A stretch of DNA of 64,000 nucleotides from positions 310,001-374,000 of the forward strand of contig NC_026505.1 in the NCBI RefSeq assembly GCF_000182925.2, in the 5' to 3' direction. The notes below the pieces were generated by a model that was not told where the DNA came from, made no database searches, and worked only from the letters and a program-made list of their open reading frames with translations. Positions 44,150 to 56,351 of the stretch are shown one piece after another. The stretch comes from Neurospora crassa OR74A (Eukaryota > Ascomycota > Sordariomycetes > Sordariales > Sordariaceae). A program made the translations under genes and the position numbers. The stretch's first letter is position 1; every line of letters begins with the position of its first letter.

Positions 44150-47100
44150 TGTGTGGTCTGCTTCCGGGATTATGTTTGTGTGAGGTATCAATTGATCTTG
44201 CAACAGATTGGAGGGATGGTTAAAAAGGAGTTGAGAGGGTGGAACTGGAAGGTGGGACGGACTGAATTGATGCAAGTGTTGATGCGATGATGGACGACCT
44301 GGTGATGGACTCGACCCAAGCTCTTATCGTGCGATAAGATGACGGAGTGGGACAGCAAGGTTCGCGGGGGACGGGAGGAAGCTGCAGTTGTAAGTGGACA
44401 ATTCTGGGGGGAAGGTGCGCACTGTCTCGGGTCAGCTCCAGTCACAGCGCTCACAGTGGCCGGGGACAGTTGAGGGCCGGCAATACCTCTAAGCCTGCCG
44501 GGGCTGTTGATGGGCAGGTGACAGAAAAGTGCTGCGGAATGTCTCGCAGCTGCCAACCTTGTACTATGTAGAGGTACGCACGCTTTGTGACCGGGGCATC
44601 ATGATATTTGGGGGTTTCCGCTTTGGGTTGCGACTTCCTCATCGCCTGGGAGACATGATGATGGCGGTGGACAATATTCTTGAAGTTGGAAAACTTCCAT
44701 TCTCTGGCGAAACCAATATATCCTTCCGTTGTTCAAACGCATTTTTTTCTGTTCATCTGTCCATCACCAATCCGTTCATGTCAACACTGAAACCCGCTCC
44801 CGCGAAACCTCCGACTCCCCAGCTCCGAGTCTGACGGTACCAGTTCACCCTCAGGGAACGGTTACCTGGACATTCTCATCTCAGTTCAAGATTTCCTGAG
44901 AAAAAAACATGTCACAAGATGTACTAAATCCCAAAGTATCTCAATTTACAATTTGCGGATGGACATCGCACCTTGACAAGCTCTGCGGGCGCAATTGTTC
45001 GCAGCTCGACTGCTCTCCTTGATACTCGTCTTTGGGTCACTGGAGCAAATCTTGGCCTTTCCAAGCCGTTGGAGCCTTGGGAGTTGCTCAGATGATCCTC
45101 TAAGATCGGGAAATGATTATGGGTGGGAAAGAACATCAAGGAAAACGTCCACAGTTCGGATACGTCGCGCCGTTCAAGCCGCTCTGTCGCTGAGTGCCGA
45201 TAGCCCAGAACTCAGACAATGCCCAAAACACCGAAAGTTGCTAGAGCCAGCCGCAACATGATTCATCATCCTCCTCCTCCTCCTCCTCCTCGGCCAATGT
45301 GGTCTTCAGAAGACTTCGGCTTGTCATGACGACCTGAAAATATCCAACTATTTGCTGGGAGTGTTGCTGTGCAGCTCTTCTACCCTCCCGCTCTTCGGCG
45401 CCATCATCAGTACGCTTCAAATCCGACATCATCGACCCACTGATCATGAACATAGAGTTGCAACGGGAGCGCATTTGAGGTTTGGCGTCTTGGGTTCTGA
45501 ACCATTGCATTGGTCACCACGCTCAACCCTCCCAGGGCCTTCCTTGTCATACCGGGTAAGCGTCAAACCTGCGATGTCCCGCATGAAAACTGCCGCTGAC
45601 AAGGCCTAGATTGTGCGCCGGCGTATTTTTTGGCGTCCTTCTCCTCACCCGTCGACCCTACGGCCTTGACTTGTTCTGAGATGACCACCGGCAAGGATAT
45701 GCGAGGTCCTGTATCTGATGATATCCAGTCATCGCTCAAGACTCCGAGGAGGAGGACGCGGAGAGAATGCCCTTTGGGTACCCGCCCATTGGGAACGAGA
45801 ATCGGCGATGATAACACCGACTGGCTCGAGGCTCCCCAGCCGGAGACGTTCTGGAAAAAAGCCTCGGCAACCAAGAAAGTGGCCTTGCCCATCCACTGCC
45901 CTAGGAGCCTAGTTGTGGGTACGTAGAGTACGCCATCCTGCAGCGACCCAGGCCTTACGTCCCACCTCCCCTCCCGACAGCGTCGTGAATGCCCCAGTGC
46001 CAACCACGTGGTATTATCTGTCAGTTCTTCCCGCTTCTATCAAACTGTCAAGAGCATTAGATTACGGTGGTTCACACGCGGAGATGGGTCGGGGACGCTG
46101 CGATCCGCCACTGAAAGCAGTACCATCGCATCCAGACGGACCAGGCAAGGAAAGACGTCCATCCACGGTCATCATTCATGCACCTGTCAACCACCATCGT
46201 CGAGTTGAAGGATCGTGTGCTGCGATCACAGTCTCGGTCTCGCTTCGTGGCACATCTTCAGTTGGCTGTCTCAGCTGCTTTCGGATTTCCCTGAGAGATA
46301 TCATCTGCTCCAACCATCTTCAATATGTAACTCAAGTGATGAAACCGCCTCAGGAGAGCATTGGGCATCATCGCATCTCGACTACAGGACGACGAGACAT
46401 TGAACCCGATCTGGAAGCTCACCTGAACCAGCTTGGAGCTGAAGAGGGCAAGAAAGCTTCAGAAGAGGTGCCACGAAGTCCAGATAACATATAGATGCTG
46501 CTGCGAGGCTTACCACACCGGCCCAGACGGGCATTCTGAGCGAGCCATGTCCCCGGGAACGCTAGCCGGGGTTTTCCAAGTGGTGCGAGATGGCTTGAGT
46601 GGGTGCTCCTGTCATCACTGCTTTGCATACAATCACCGCGGGGAAGTGAGAGTGCTGTAGCGGTTGGCTTGCATGATGCCCTTTGCCCCAGAGTTGAGTT
46701 GGAGAGTCTGAAGCTGGCATCATCTCTAGCTTTACCCACGGACACTGGGAGAGACTAACAAAGTACAAGCAAATGTTAAGGGAAAACTCAAGCACACAGC
46801 TTTACTTCTCGTGCACAATTAAGCTTATGAAGAAGGTAGTGCTCGAAACGTCGCTGTCATTGCTAAAGACGGAATTTCAGGGGCAATTTCTCTGCTCGAC
46901 CACTAGCAGGGTTAGGGTTGCACGACAATGCGCCCCATCCCCTGCATATGTCACCGGGAGACAGACACTGCGAAGTTCGCCCATATTTTTTTCTCTTCTT
47001 TCCTCCATTTATAACTTCAAAAAAAAAAGTCTCCACATGATGAGCGGGTCTAATTCGACACCATGTCCTTCTGATACAAGAAGCCTGGTTGCTTTCACAA

Positions 47101-50100
47101 TAGTTCAGCTCAAGCTTGAAGGAAATCCAACTAAAGAGCCGCACAAGGGCCATGCCATTTGCCTAGGAGCCTTCATGATAACCAGATATGGGAGTGCCCA
47201 TTCAGCGAAGAATTCAACGTCCAAAGCGTGATACCGACACAATGTCCTAGACATGTGTAAGGGATAGCAGTACCAGCATTACCGCTGTGCAAGAGATGTG
47301 TGAGCAAGTGAGACAAGGCAAGGTGTTCCCGCAACATCGAGCAATGGGGGAGCAATGAAAGTGTCTCAAGAGCTAAAGTGCTTGCAGATGGCTAAAGTGG
47401 TTGCAGATGGCTAAAGTGGTTGCAGATAACGCCTTGAGCTACAGAGTTCATAAAGGCCAAATGTCGTCGAACACTGCCTGTACACAGTAGGCAAGTTTGT
47501 TCGAGGATCAGGGCGACTACCGGTTCAGCGAGATCTTGTGTACCTAACGTTGTCCAAATGTGACGGCACAGCAAGGTCGAGACATCTCGAAGCATGTCGA
47601 GATATCCGGGGCACAAGGATTGGGCGCCAGAGGAGTACAAGACTGGTGAAGGGGTGGACGGCGATGAGATCTGATAGGGAACCACGAACAGTCTCATGTC
47701 TGAACTTGGCTAACAGGTCGTTGTACTACCATGGCCGTTGGTAAGAAGATGATGCCTCCATTGCTGCCGTGACCTGACTGGAACCTAGTCTACTTACGCC
47801 ATGGTCGGGGCCTAGATGCATGAGGACCTCTACGGCCCGGATGGCTGCTCTTCATTAAGCAGAAGAATGGACATTCATCTCGTTCAGCCGCCAGCCGAGC
47901 GCATTGGGTTCGGGAATCTCCACGGACTGATGATATGTTGCTCCCTGACGGGATGAAAGACCAGAGAATGCTGCATAAATTGTAGTGTACGGGCCAGACA
48001 ATGGCTGCCCTTTTGCATTTCCGCGATGGCCCGCATTTGCGAAGGTGGAAACCTACCCTGCACAAGGAAGTGGTGTGGGGCAGCCACTTTAACGCCTGCG
48101 GGGCCTGAGACGCGGTGCGGTGCGGTGTTCCCCGCGCGGGCGTGTGTGAGGCGGGAACATGGAAGGGGCACCATGCCGTTTCATTGGTGCACAGAATAAA
48201 TGGATTTCTTGGAGGTGACCACTCAACTTGTACGGCAGCGCGCCAGACGGATGCACGGTACCTACAAGAAAATGTCGAGGTTGTGTGCGGACACTGATGC
48301 TCAAGTTTGGAACTTTCGTTGCTTGGCTCGAAGTCTGAGAGGTTCGGATTGGATTACACCTCAACCTTGATGGGCGCATGGGCGGACGACCTGATCTACT
48401 GCGTAGGCTGAACGTACCAATTCTTCTTGGAGTCTACAAAACCTGCAAGCTCTTAAAGAGTAGACTACATACAAACAAGACAACTGGTTCAGATTATGTG
48501 CCTATGACGGCGGTTGCACAGGGGTGAAGGATTGAGACCATCTGCAGGCACTTTAACAAATTCCCACCGCGCATTCTTGTCGTAAAGTGGCACAGGGATG
48601 ACACTGACCTCTCTGCGGTCCCTTGCGCTTCCAGACGCCTCTTCGTCCTCCGCTCCCGCGATTTCGTCGCACCTTTTGATTGGAAGAAAGTGGCGACGGC
48701 GCGCGTTGCGAAATGGTGTTTTACCACGAAAAAGGCACGTCAGGTTCACTGACCAGTGGCCATTCACAGCCGTCTTTCAGAGCTACCTAAGTGGAAGTTC
48801 AGCCTTCCAACCTCCACCGCACTGCCCGCAGTGAGAAGAATCCACCAGAGAGAAGAAGGACACTTCAGGTTCTCGACCAAGTGGAATTCACTTGCACTTG
48901 GCTGCCCAGTTGTACCACCGATTTACCCGACCGCCGGTGACTGACCACCAGTCTTTCCCACAACTGCCACACACACACTACTTCAATCCATCACCTTAAT
49001 TTTCGCTCTTTTTCCCCCCTGTCCTATCCGCAAGCCTCCTTCTCGTGAGCTGCATCGACAATACCTTCTGTCGCCCAATTTACGGTCGCCGACATACATA
49101 AGGACGAATTATCCTACTTACACCTAGGTAGGTAGGGACAATACCGACTCGGCCAGACCCGCACAGTCATTCGGTACCCGACAGTCGAAATCCAATCCCG
49201 TTTCCGCCGATCTGCCACTGCCGACGTCTCTCGAGTTGGACCGCCAAACCACATCCAACCATCACCGACTTGCACGTTGCCTGGCAGAACGATACCAGGT
49301 CAACGATTACGACACTCGAAACACACAATCAATTGGTCGTAGAATCCATCCCGAAAGTGATATCGAGTCGGTCGGGCTATCTCAGTGTATGTCTCTTGCG
49401 GAGGAAACCTCCCGTTGCGACGCTACGTAGGACGTAGTCGAGAGGCAGCCATGCATTGCACAAGTCCTGCGCTAACAGTTATGCAGTCGCAGATTGTGGT
49501 GTTGCTGCACATTCAACCTCCCGAGTTGCCCTTACAATCACCACCACCACCATCTTGAACGCCAAGGCAGTCTTCGAACTTGCGCCTTATAGACAACAAA
49601 TTGCATTGGAGGAGACCATCGCACCAATCCAACAGAACACCAGGCCACCAGCCCGACTTACAGACATCTCTACTACCTTGCCAAAGATACTGGTACTGAT
49701 GACTGGCACTCTCCTTTGCGAACTTCGATAAGAATCGCTCGCTTCCGTCGACTGCCGGTCGTCTTCTTGCCGCTTTTCTTTTTTTTTGCTTTTCTTCAGC
49801 AATTCACATCTCTTGTCTTGCTCTTGGACACATTGCTCTTCTCGTTGCTCCCGGAAGCTAGACCAAGTCGAAAGACACAACTTGTCGCAGGAGGAGGATA
49901 AGAAATCATATCTCTACCAACCCTGCACGTCCATCGGTTGGAACTGTACCTCAAACATCATCCACACACACACAACCCCCGCATTTTTCTCTCCTCCCAT
50001 CTCCTGGGCACTTGGAGCCAAGCCCCTGTGTCTCGGCGCTTACCTATACCTTTTGCATTCCTTTTCTTTGGGTTCGGGTTCTGCGCCTGTTCTACGCCCG

Positions 50101-50290
50101 CTCTCCTTCACAGTACGCGAAGCAGCAGCGAAACCCACACGAAGATTCGCGGGACCACGCCTGGCAAGTTCCGTCATACCCGCGCTTCCGCGAAACAGCG
50201 CGCGGCGTTCGTGTGTACCTTGCACCCTTTTAACTCCGCAGCTGTCCCCTCTTTTCTTCCCCTTACAGTAATATTCTACCATCCATCACA
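44150..50290. other. gene-poor spacer, 6.1 kb
   Basis: No gene can be supported with confidence. Weak candidates are a plus frame at 45630-45926 (hydrophilic, without homology I recognise) and plus frames around 45913-46494, which may be relics. The spacer holds a (CCT)n run at 45267-45291, a 19-base tandem repeat at 47372-47428 and a TAGAGGTA motif near 44567. From about 49000 to 50290 it is CT-rich, probably the upstream and leader region of the gene at 50291. Confidence 0.4.
47372..47428. repeat. 19-base tandem repeat, three units
   Basis: The unit GCTAAAGTGGTTGCAGATG occurs three times in a row with one mismatch in the first copy and one at the end of the third. No gene overlaps it. Confidence 0.85.
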
Positions 50291-51697
50291 ATGGCTGCCG
50301 TTAGTCGTCAACCGTTTGCTCCCCTTAATGAGGGGAGGTTGTCGGGACTGACGAGTTTGAAGAACAGACAGAATGGTAAGTTTGTCTCCTGCTTTCTACT
50401 GCCGCCTCGACTGCACCTCTTCTATTCGGTTCATTTGTCTCCTTATCAACGACGTATCGATGCACCCGCAACATCACATAGCTAACACCGTCATCTAGCC
50501 CTCTCTACCAAGAGGAAGGCCGCCGAGGTTGATCCCCTTGACGATGCCGAAAATGTTGACCCTAGCATGTTCTCGAAGCGGGCCAAGTCTTCGCACTCCA
50601 ACATTATGAAGCCTTCCCAGTATGTCCTCAAGAAGGCCAGCACACCAGTCATTTCTCTCGGAAAGAGCATTCTCGGCAACGCATCCACTCAACCCAGGCA
50701 TATCCTCCAAGCCAAGTCTCAGCAGATTCGTCTCAACACTCGCATTGCCACTCCCACAACTCTCACTGCCCCCGCCGGCCGATCCCCCACTCGCGGCTCC
50801 AAGAAGGGCGGTATCCTTCCCAAGCGCCGCATCCAGCGCGTCGATCCCCCCTCATTTGGAGGAGTTTCTGCACCTTTTTCCCTCGATGCCGCCCTCAAGG
50901 GTACCATTCCCAGCTATTCCGGCGACCTTGGCGAGACCAAGTCAACAAAATCCACCACCACCAAACCCGAATCCTTCACCCCCTCAACCATGAAGTCTGA
51001 CTGGTTCTTCGACATCCACGAAGACACTCCAGAGCAGGAAATGACCAACCTCCTGCAGCATAGCACCTGCGTCCTCGACATCAGCAGTGACGAAGAAACC
51101 GAAAAGCGCGAGACGCGCGAGTGCGCAGAGGGACGCGACAAGGAGAACGTGCCGCCTACCGATGATGTCAGCCAGACCCAGTCCGCACGGACTCCTTCGA
51201 CACGAGGTGCAAACTCGAATGCAGGTTCGGATGCGGATGACATGATTGTGGAGAAGAACAGGGGTCCGTTGCACGAGATGGTCAGCCAGGATTTCTGGCC
51301 TGAGGGAACGGATGATGAGGATTTCTTTGTGGTGCCCGGAGATGAGGATGACGCTGCTGCTACTGTTGCTGGTCCCGAGGTTCTAGGCGACAAGACAGGA
51401 GACAGCGAAGAGAAGCAACATAGCGACATTCCCCAGATTTTCGTCGACAACTTTGAGGACGACGAAGCCGACGAAGCCGATACCAGCTCTTGCAGCGACT
51501 CTGACGATGTGGACAGCGTCGATGGCATCATGGGCGTTCACGACGGACCGGTCAAGGCCGCGGTTTTGGAGCCGATTGAGGGCACGGGTGAGAGCTTTGA
51601 GCTCTGGGAGAGCGAGAGCGCGAAGGACCAGCTGAGCGTGCCGTCCTCGCCTGCGCGTGAGGGTGTTTTGGGGGAGGTGGATATTGCTGAATGCTAG
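50291..51697 (+). CDS. acidic nuclear-type protein with KEN box, unknown function
   Basis: There are two exons, 50291..50375 and 50499..51697, giving 427 residues; the intron has a GTAAGT donor, a GCTAACA branch-like site and an ATCTAG acceptor. The N terminus (RQPFAPLNEGRLSGLTSLKNRQN) is rich in short conserved-looking segments, followed by basic clusters (STKRKAAE, KKGGILPKRRIQR) that could direct nuclear import. FSLDAALKGTIPSY (about 155-168), a patch at 197-220 (WFFDIHEDTPEQE, then LQHSTCVLDISSDEE) and a KEN box in GRDKENVPP (243-245) are next. An RxxL sequence (RHIL) sits near 95. The C-terminal half is strongly acidic and Ser-rich. KEN and RxxL motifs are degradation signals for the anaphase-promoting complex, so a cell-cycle-regulated role (securin-like or other) is possible but unproven. 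I do not recognise an enzymatic domain. Confidence 0.8.
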
Positions 51698-53035
51698 TGG
51701 TTTTGGGATGAATCCTCTTCTGTTGTTCGTTAAAAGTCGAGCATCACCTTCAACGCTTGTCACGACATCACCATGAACATCATCATCGGACAACCTTGAT
51801 GATTGGATCAGTACAGTACATGTCTAAAACAGTGGTCCCTATCATGAGGGGCAGGCGTCCTCGGAAGCTGGGGCTGAACGTCAAGGCCGAGAAAGAGCCA
51901 TGACACGCTACGTGGCTGTGAATGGAGTTTACAGGCGTTTGCTTACGCCTTGAGGATTGTGGAATGGAAATGATGAAGATATCATGGATTGGGGGATTAT
52001 TTGCTTCAGACGATTGGAGTACTGGAGTTTGAACGAACAAATGCTTGCTTGGGTTTACGTGTACAGTGTTGATTACGAGCTAGCTAGGCTAAAGGAGCTT
52101 TTTGATAGCTTGACGAATGATAGATAGTATTCATTATTTTGCTGTCTGTAGCTTCCATGTGAGTTTTGGACTTTGTGAAAGTAAATCGTCATCCAGATCA
52201 TTGACAGTGGAAGGGTGGCTGGACCTTAACCCTTGATGCAGGTACCGATCGGGGGGGATCTTTGTTCATTCTGCATTGCATCTTTGCAATCATGCTGAAG
52301 ATCGATACCCGCCCTGCCGTCTTGCCGGCCCTTGTCGACGGTTCGGTAGATGAACAGATGTGTAGATGGGTGGAAGCAAGGGAGGAGTTGAAGAGGCGGA
52401 GGATCGCCAGGGGTGTTAAAGAATGATGAGCTCTGCATGCATGGAATGAACAAAAGCCACCACACAAGTTAAGAGGACGTGCCGGAATCCCTCATGTCTT
52501 TTTTCGTTGGTCTAGGGTCGGTGCAGAAAAAGGTGATGGCGCTGGACGATGAAGGAATGGTACCTTTACGGAAATGTGCGAAAATATGCGAAGATGTGCT
52601 AAAGCAACAAGCCGAAACGAAAAGGTGCAACGAAAAAGTGCTGCATCAGAACGAACAGAAAGCCCAGAAAAAGAGGAAATATCACTCTATGTACTTGATT
52701 ATAATATCGGTAAAAACTAAATTAGTGTTAATTCGAAAAGTAATCTTGGTCTTCCCTTCGCCGTAGAGGTAGTTTTGCCCTCCAACGTTGTATTGTGTGT
52801 CTAGTGTCGGTCCAGTCCAGTCGGTCGGTAGGTAGGTGGTGTGACTTTTGAAGGTAGGTGGAGATAGAGGTAGGCAGAGGCAGAGGCAGAGGTAGGTATA
52901 CGTGGTATATAACCACCACATCTACCTCCAAAAAGCACACAAAGTCGCCTGGCAACGAATCGCGGCGCACCAAATCGCGGGTCCAATCCGTGGCGAAATG
53001 GGCGCGCGTGCTATTTGTTCCCCAGTGCATTCAAA
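51698..53035. other. intergenic between KEN-box gene and tRNA
   Basis: No gene is supported. A plus frame at 52479-52766 starts with a helix-prone, Lys/Gln-rich stretch but then turns A/T-rich with no family resemblance. TAGAGGTA motifs occur near 52762 and 52866, followed by (GAGGCA)n-type repeats. Confidence 0.45.
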
Positions 53036-53109
53036 TCCTTCGTGGCGCAATTGGCTAGCGCGTCAGACTGTTAATCTGGAGGCTGTAAGTTCGATCCTTA
53101 CCGAAGGAG
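53036..53109 (+). tRNA. tRNA-Asn (anticodon GTT)
   Basis: The 74 bases fold as a complete cloverleaf. The acceptor stem TCCTTCG pairs with CGAAGGA, with discriminator G at 53109. The D-stem is GCGC/GCGC, the anticodon stem is TCAGA/TCTGG (one G-T pair), the loop CTGTTAA contains anticodon GTT, and the T-stem GTAAG/CTTAC encloses TTCGATC. There is no intron. The last arm contains the B-box-like GTTCGATC and the D-arm the A-box-like TGGCGCAATTGG, so the polymerase III promoter is internal. Confidence 0.97.
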
Positions 53110-53114
53110 ATATC

Positions 53115-53126
53115 TTTTTTTTTTTT
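53115..53126 (+). terminator. Pol III T-run terminator of tRNA-Asn
   Basis: Twelve T begin five bases after the tRNA 3' end, the normal polymerase III termination signal. Confidence 0.9.
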
Positions 53127-53345
53127 GTTGCCTTTGTTTTTTGTAAGAGGAATGAATGTAACCTAACTAACCTAACTATAAGTGAGGCCTACGATGCAGG
53201 GCAGTGCTTGGCTTGGGGAGGGAATGGCTTGGCGGCCCCGGGCCCTGTGGTCCCACTCTCCCACTCTCCCACTTCACCTGCTTGCTTGCTATGACTTCCT
53301 TTGACGGTGCTTCAACGATGAACAGCACGGAAACAGTTCTTTTTT

Positions 53346-53347
<2 letters not shown>

Positions 53348-53380
<33 letters not shown>

Positions 53381-53381
53381 G
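53348..53381. repeat. (GTT)11 microsatellite
   Basis: Eleven GTT units follow a short T-run in non-coding DNA downstream of the tRNA gene. Confidence 0.9.
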
Positions 53382-54819
53382 AGATAAGAAAGAAAGCATC
53401 GAGAGACAGAATTTGAAGTTGCCGGTTCAAAGACGAGTAGTACCATCAACAAGCAAAAAGAGGGAGTTCGCAGGCTCAACAGGCCCCGCGATTCAATCAC
53501 TTTGTTTGTTTTTGACCTTGATCGCACGCTGCCTTTTCCAGTCGGAGCTAAATCGAGTCCCTGAGAAAAACCGGTACTCAAGAGCGTTTGCGATAGCTAG
53601 ATGGATTGTTCACTGATAGCGTTTACAGATGAACAAAGCAGGGCCCACGGAACACTAGAGAAACCATCCTAGATAGAGCTAACTAACCCGAATATTTTAC
53701 ACCTGCCTGGGTTAATAGGTTGCCAGTCTTTCACTGCAGACTGACTGTATGGGACTCACAACTTCGATAAGTGAACTGTACCTGCACAATAGGTAAATAT
53801 TAGAGAACTTCCCTTTGTGTACGTTGAGGTACACTAAACCGCCAAATGAGAACTTATGAAATATCCGTCTCCAACACCTGTCTCATGACCAACGCAACTT
53901 CTCATAGATATATCTATAGAGGTAGGTATTCACACTCTGCTCGGTTGTGATTGAACTCGAAATGCAATGAACCACCAAAGATAACCCAAACGAATTAACT
54001 ACCTTCCGCAAGACTCTATTCACCTCTCATTCCTCGTCGACCCTGTCATCTTCTCCTCGTTGTGCCACTAAACCCGCTTCCGCTGCTGTATAAACTACCA
54101 CCTTGTCCCATGACATATTCAGTTCCTTCTTCCCATGTGCGAGGGCAGTAGTCGCTTGTAATTCACATACCCCTCAATGGAATCCCCTCGTGTTTTGCTC
54201 ATCATGACGATGGTTCCCCTCCTCGTTCTCCATCTCCAACTAGCTACTTCTCGTTAGAGGTACATGTATCCTTCTCATTACCGCTGTCCCCGTACCCGTC
54301 CCTGTCCCCATCGCTCTCACTATACAACACGTCCATATATCCCCCTTTCCCCCCTTCACCGTCACCTCCCTTTTCCTCTCCCTCCCCCTCTCCCTGTACA
54401 TCCCCACCTCCACCATGTACACCCTGCCTCTCAAGATTCAGGTGCATGTCCCCCTTCTGTCGTCGACCACATACCTACACATGTGCATCTACATGTACCT
54501 CCCGGAAGCCGATCCCACTCCTCCTTATAATACATATACACCCACAAATAAACCCCCACCAAAATAACCACCACGAAAAAAAATAATTATCGTCGTCACG
54601 GCCACCACCAAGTCCTGATCAAGACCCGCGGCCTTGCAGTAGGCATGGCATGCTTGGCTTATGGGTCGGTAGCAGAGGAGTTCTTCTTGGGAGAGGAGGT
54701 TGTTGTCTTTGCCTATGTGTTTCATGTTGGAAATGGAGATGATGATCGGTCCGTCCTGTATGTGGTTGGCATTTTTTTGGAAGGAAAATCTCAAGGGACT
54801 GGACCTGAGATAGGTATAG

Positions 54820-55250
54820 GTACCTAGAGGTATTTATAAAGCTTGAAAGAGTTTGGAATAAACTGCCCTGGGTAGGTAGGGCCAGACTGGAGCTGAGGTT
54901 GGTGAAGGTTATGTCGCTTTAGTTCCCTTCGATGATCGCAAAATACCGTGCGTGGGGACTAGAGAATGTCGGTACACGTCTGGTTACCTACCTAGGTAGG
55001 AAATACTGGACGGGAGGTAGGTAGGGTACTTATGTGGGTGGGAGCTGACTCTTGTGTGTACCTAGAGGTACCTAGAGGTAGAGGTAGAGAGGTAGGTAGG
55101 TGGGAGATGAGAATGGTGAGGGTTGGTTTGTTCGCTCAATGATCGCGGTGTGATTAATTCCACATTCCTGGGACCAGAATGTCGGTACACGTCGGTACCT
55201 ACCTACAGGTAGGTACTAGACGGAGGTGTAAAGTTAGGAGGTACCTCTAG
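54820..55250. repeat. cluster of TAGAGGTA/TAGG repeats
   Basis: Within ~430 bases the octamer TAGAGGTA or its complement occurs several times, interleaved with (TAGG)n/(CCTA)n tracts and the sequence CGGTACCTACCT. This is the densest patch of a motif that recurs across the window's spacers. Confidence 0.75.
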
Positions 55251-55449
55251 ATAGCGAGGAGGTGAGTGTAGAGTGGTGCTGCACTGGACTGCGTGCGGCT
55301 TTTGGGACTAAATCTGATTGAAGCTAGACGTTTTTTGTTCTTATTCGTTAATGAAAAATTGAAAAGAGCAACGAAGAAATTCCTGGCGACAAAAGAATTA
55401 GAATGAGGTGGGAAGCTCGAATTAATAAATAGATGGAAATGAGCAACTA

Positions 55450-55786
55450 CCGCTGAAACTACCTACGGCCATCAAGTTCTGGGTTTTCGGGTATGTACCC
55501 ATACGTCCGAATATACCTACGTATTTCATATCCTCAAAGTAGCGTAAGAGACGCGTTTCCACCCCGGAATATTGTAGGTACTTTCGATTTTCTACGTAGT
55601 GCCCCGCCTTTCCTCCCTCAAGGCATTTTTCCAAGGATATTCGGGGGTACCCAGGTACATCCAACATCACCGTCTTCCACACAACTTCTAGCGAGCATAG
55701 ATGTTGCTGCCTGCTTCCAGATTATAGCTACCTAAAAGCAGTCTCTAGGCAACCTATAAAAACATAAACGGCCCAAGCCTTTACTA
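55450..55786. mobile_element. MITE-like inverted-repeat element, copy C (degraded)
   Basis: The right end, read on the minus strand, starts TAGTAAAGGCTTGGGCCGTT and matches the family's CCGCAAAGACTCGGGCCATT at 14 of 20 positions, with most differences C/T or A/G. The left end starts CCGCTGAAACT and then GGCCATCAAG, a weaker match. TA flanks both ends (55448-55449 and 55787-55788). The middle (AACTTCTAGCGAGC and TGCTTCCAGATTAT) resembles copy B. No open frame is present. The right half is convincing and the left border less so. Confidence 0.5.
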
Positions 55787-56351
55787 TAAGGTATCGTTCT
55801 TGCCTACCAGATAGGTACACGCGCACATCTAGGCAACTACATTTTGGGCTGGGTGGGGTGGTACGTGCACCGGTGCACCGCTCGTAGAAGACACAAGAAG
55901 TGACTTTGGCGCGCAACTTGCTTATTGCGATTCAAACCCGCGGCAACTCAATTATCCGTAGAGATTCAGTAAGAAACAGTCAAGATGGTGGAAAGTCCAA
56001 CCATCAACATTTTAGTAGTTCAGACTAGAAAGATTGTGTCATTATGCTCGAGTGTCCATCTGCTGCGTTGTACCTTTGACACCAAACATGTCCTTTGTCC
56101 TTGCTGATTGATCTCTGTTGCGAACATAAGGCACAGTCACATGAAAATTCACCATAAGAATACATTCAATCAAATGTTCAAAAGGCCGAAATAGGAGGGT
56201 ATCATATTGGAGCAAGAGAAAAAAAACAAACAGTGCTGAAATCCGGTAGCTTAGTGCAGTATACCAACGGACAAAAGGAAAAGGCCCTTGTAACTTGATT
56301 CTCATTTTTCCCGTCAATGCAAATTCGCCTACGTCCAGCGCAGACACCCCA
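55787..56351. other. 3' flank of the PTH11-like gene
   Basis: No gene is seen. It probably includes the 3' UTR of the receptor-like gene that ends at 56352. Confidence 0.45.

Larger units (their letters stand above)
53127..55449. other. intergenic, motif-rich spacer
   Basis: No gene is supported. A minus-strand frame at 54525-54794 encodes a short Cys-containing stretch and then a hydrophobic, Gly/Tyr-rich tail that could be one membrane segment, but it has no start context or homology I recognise. Repeat content: a (GTT)n tract at 53348-53381, and many TAGAGGTA motifs from 53917 onward. Confidence 0.4.

Noticed and set aside
45630-45926. Plus-strand 98-codon ORF, hydrophilic and Arg/Lys-rich
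   Set aside because: No start context, no family resemblance and no companion exons; could be a relic.
46906-46918. GGGTTAGGGTTG, a telomere-like repeat
   Set aside because: Only about two TTAGGG units, inside non-coding DNA and far from any sign of a chromosome end.
47372-47428. Tandem 19-base repeat considered as a CRISPR-like array
   Set aside because: Units are head-to-tail without spacers, and this is a nuclear fungal genome.
48489-48767. Minus-strand ORF of 92 codons ending near 48489
   Set aside because: Basic, low-complexity and without a recognisable family; the opposite strand has an equally long frame.
52479-52766. Plus-strand Lys-rich helix-prone ORF that resembles the tail of some transposases
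   Set aside because: The resemblance is compositional only, and the second half is clearly non-coding A/T-rich sequence.
54525-54794. Minus-strand 89-codon ORF with hydrophobic tail
   Set aside because: The hydrophobic end comes from A/T-rich repeats, the start is poor and it lies in a motif-rich spacer.
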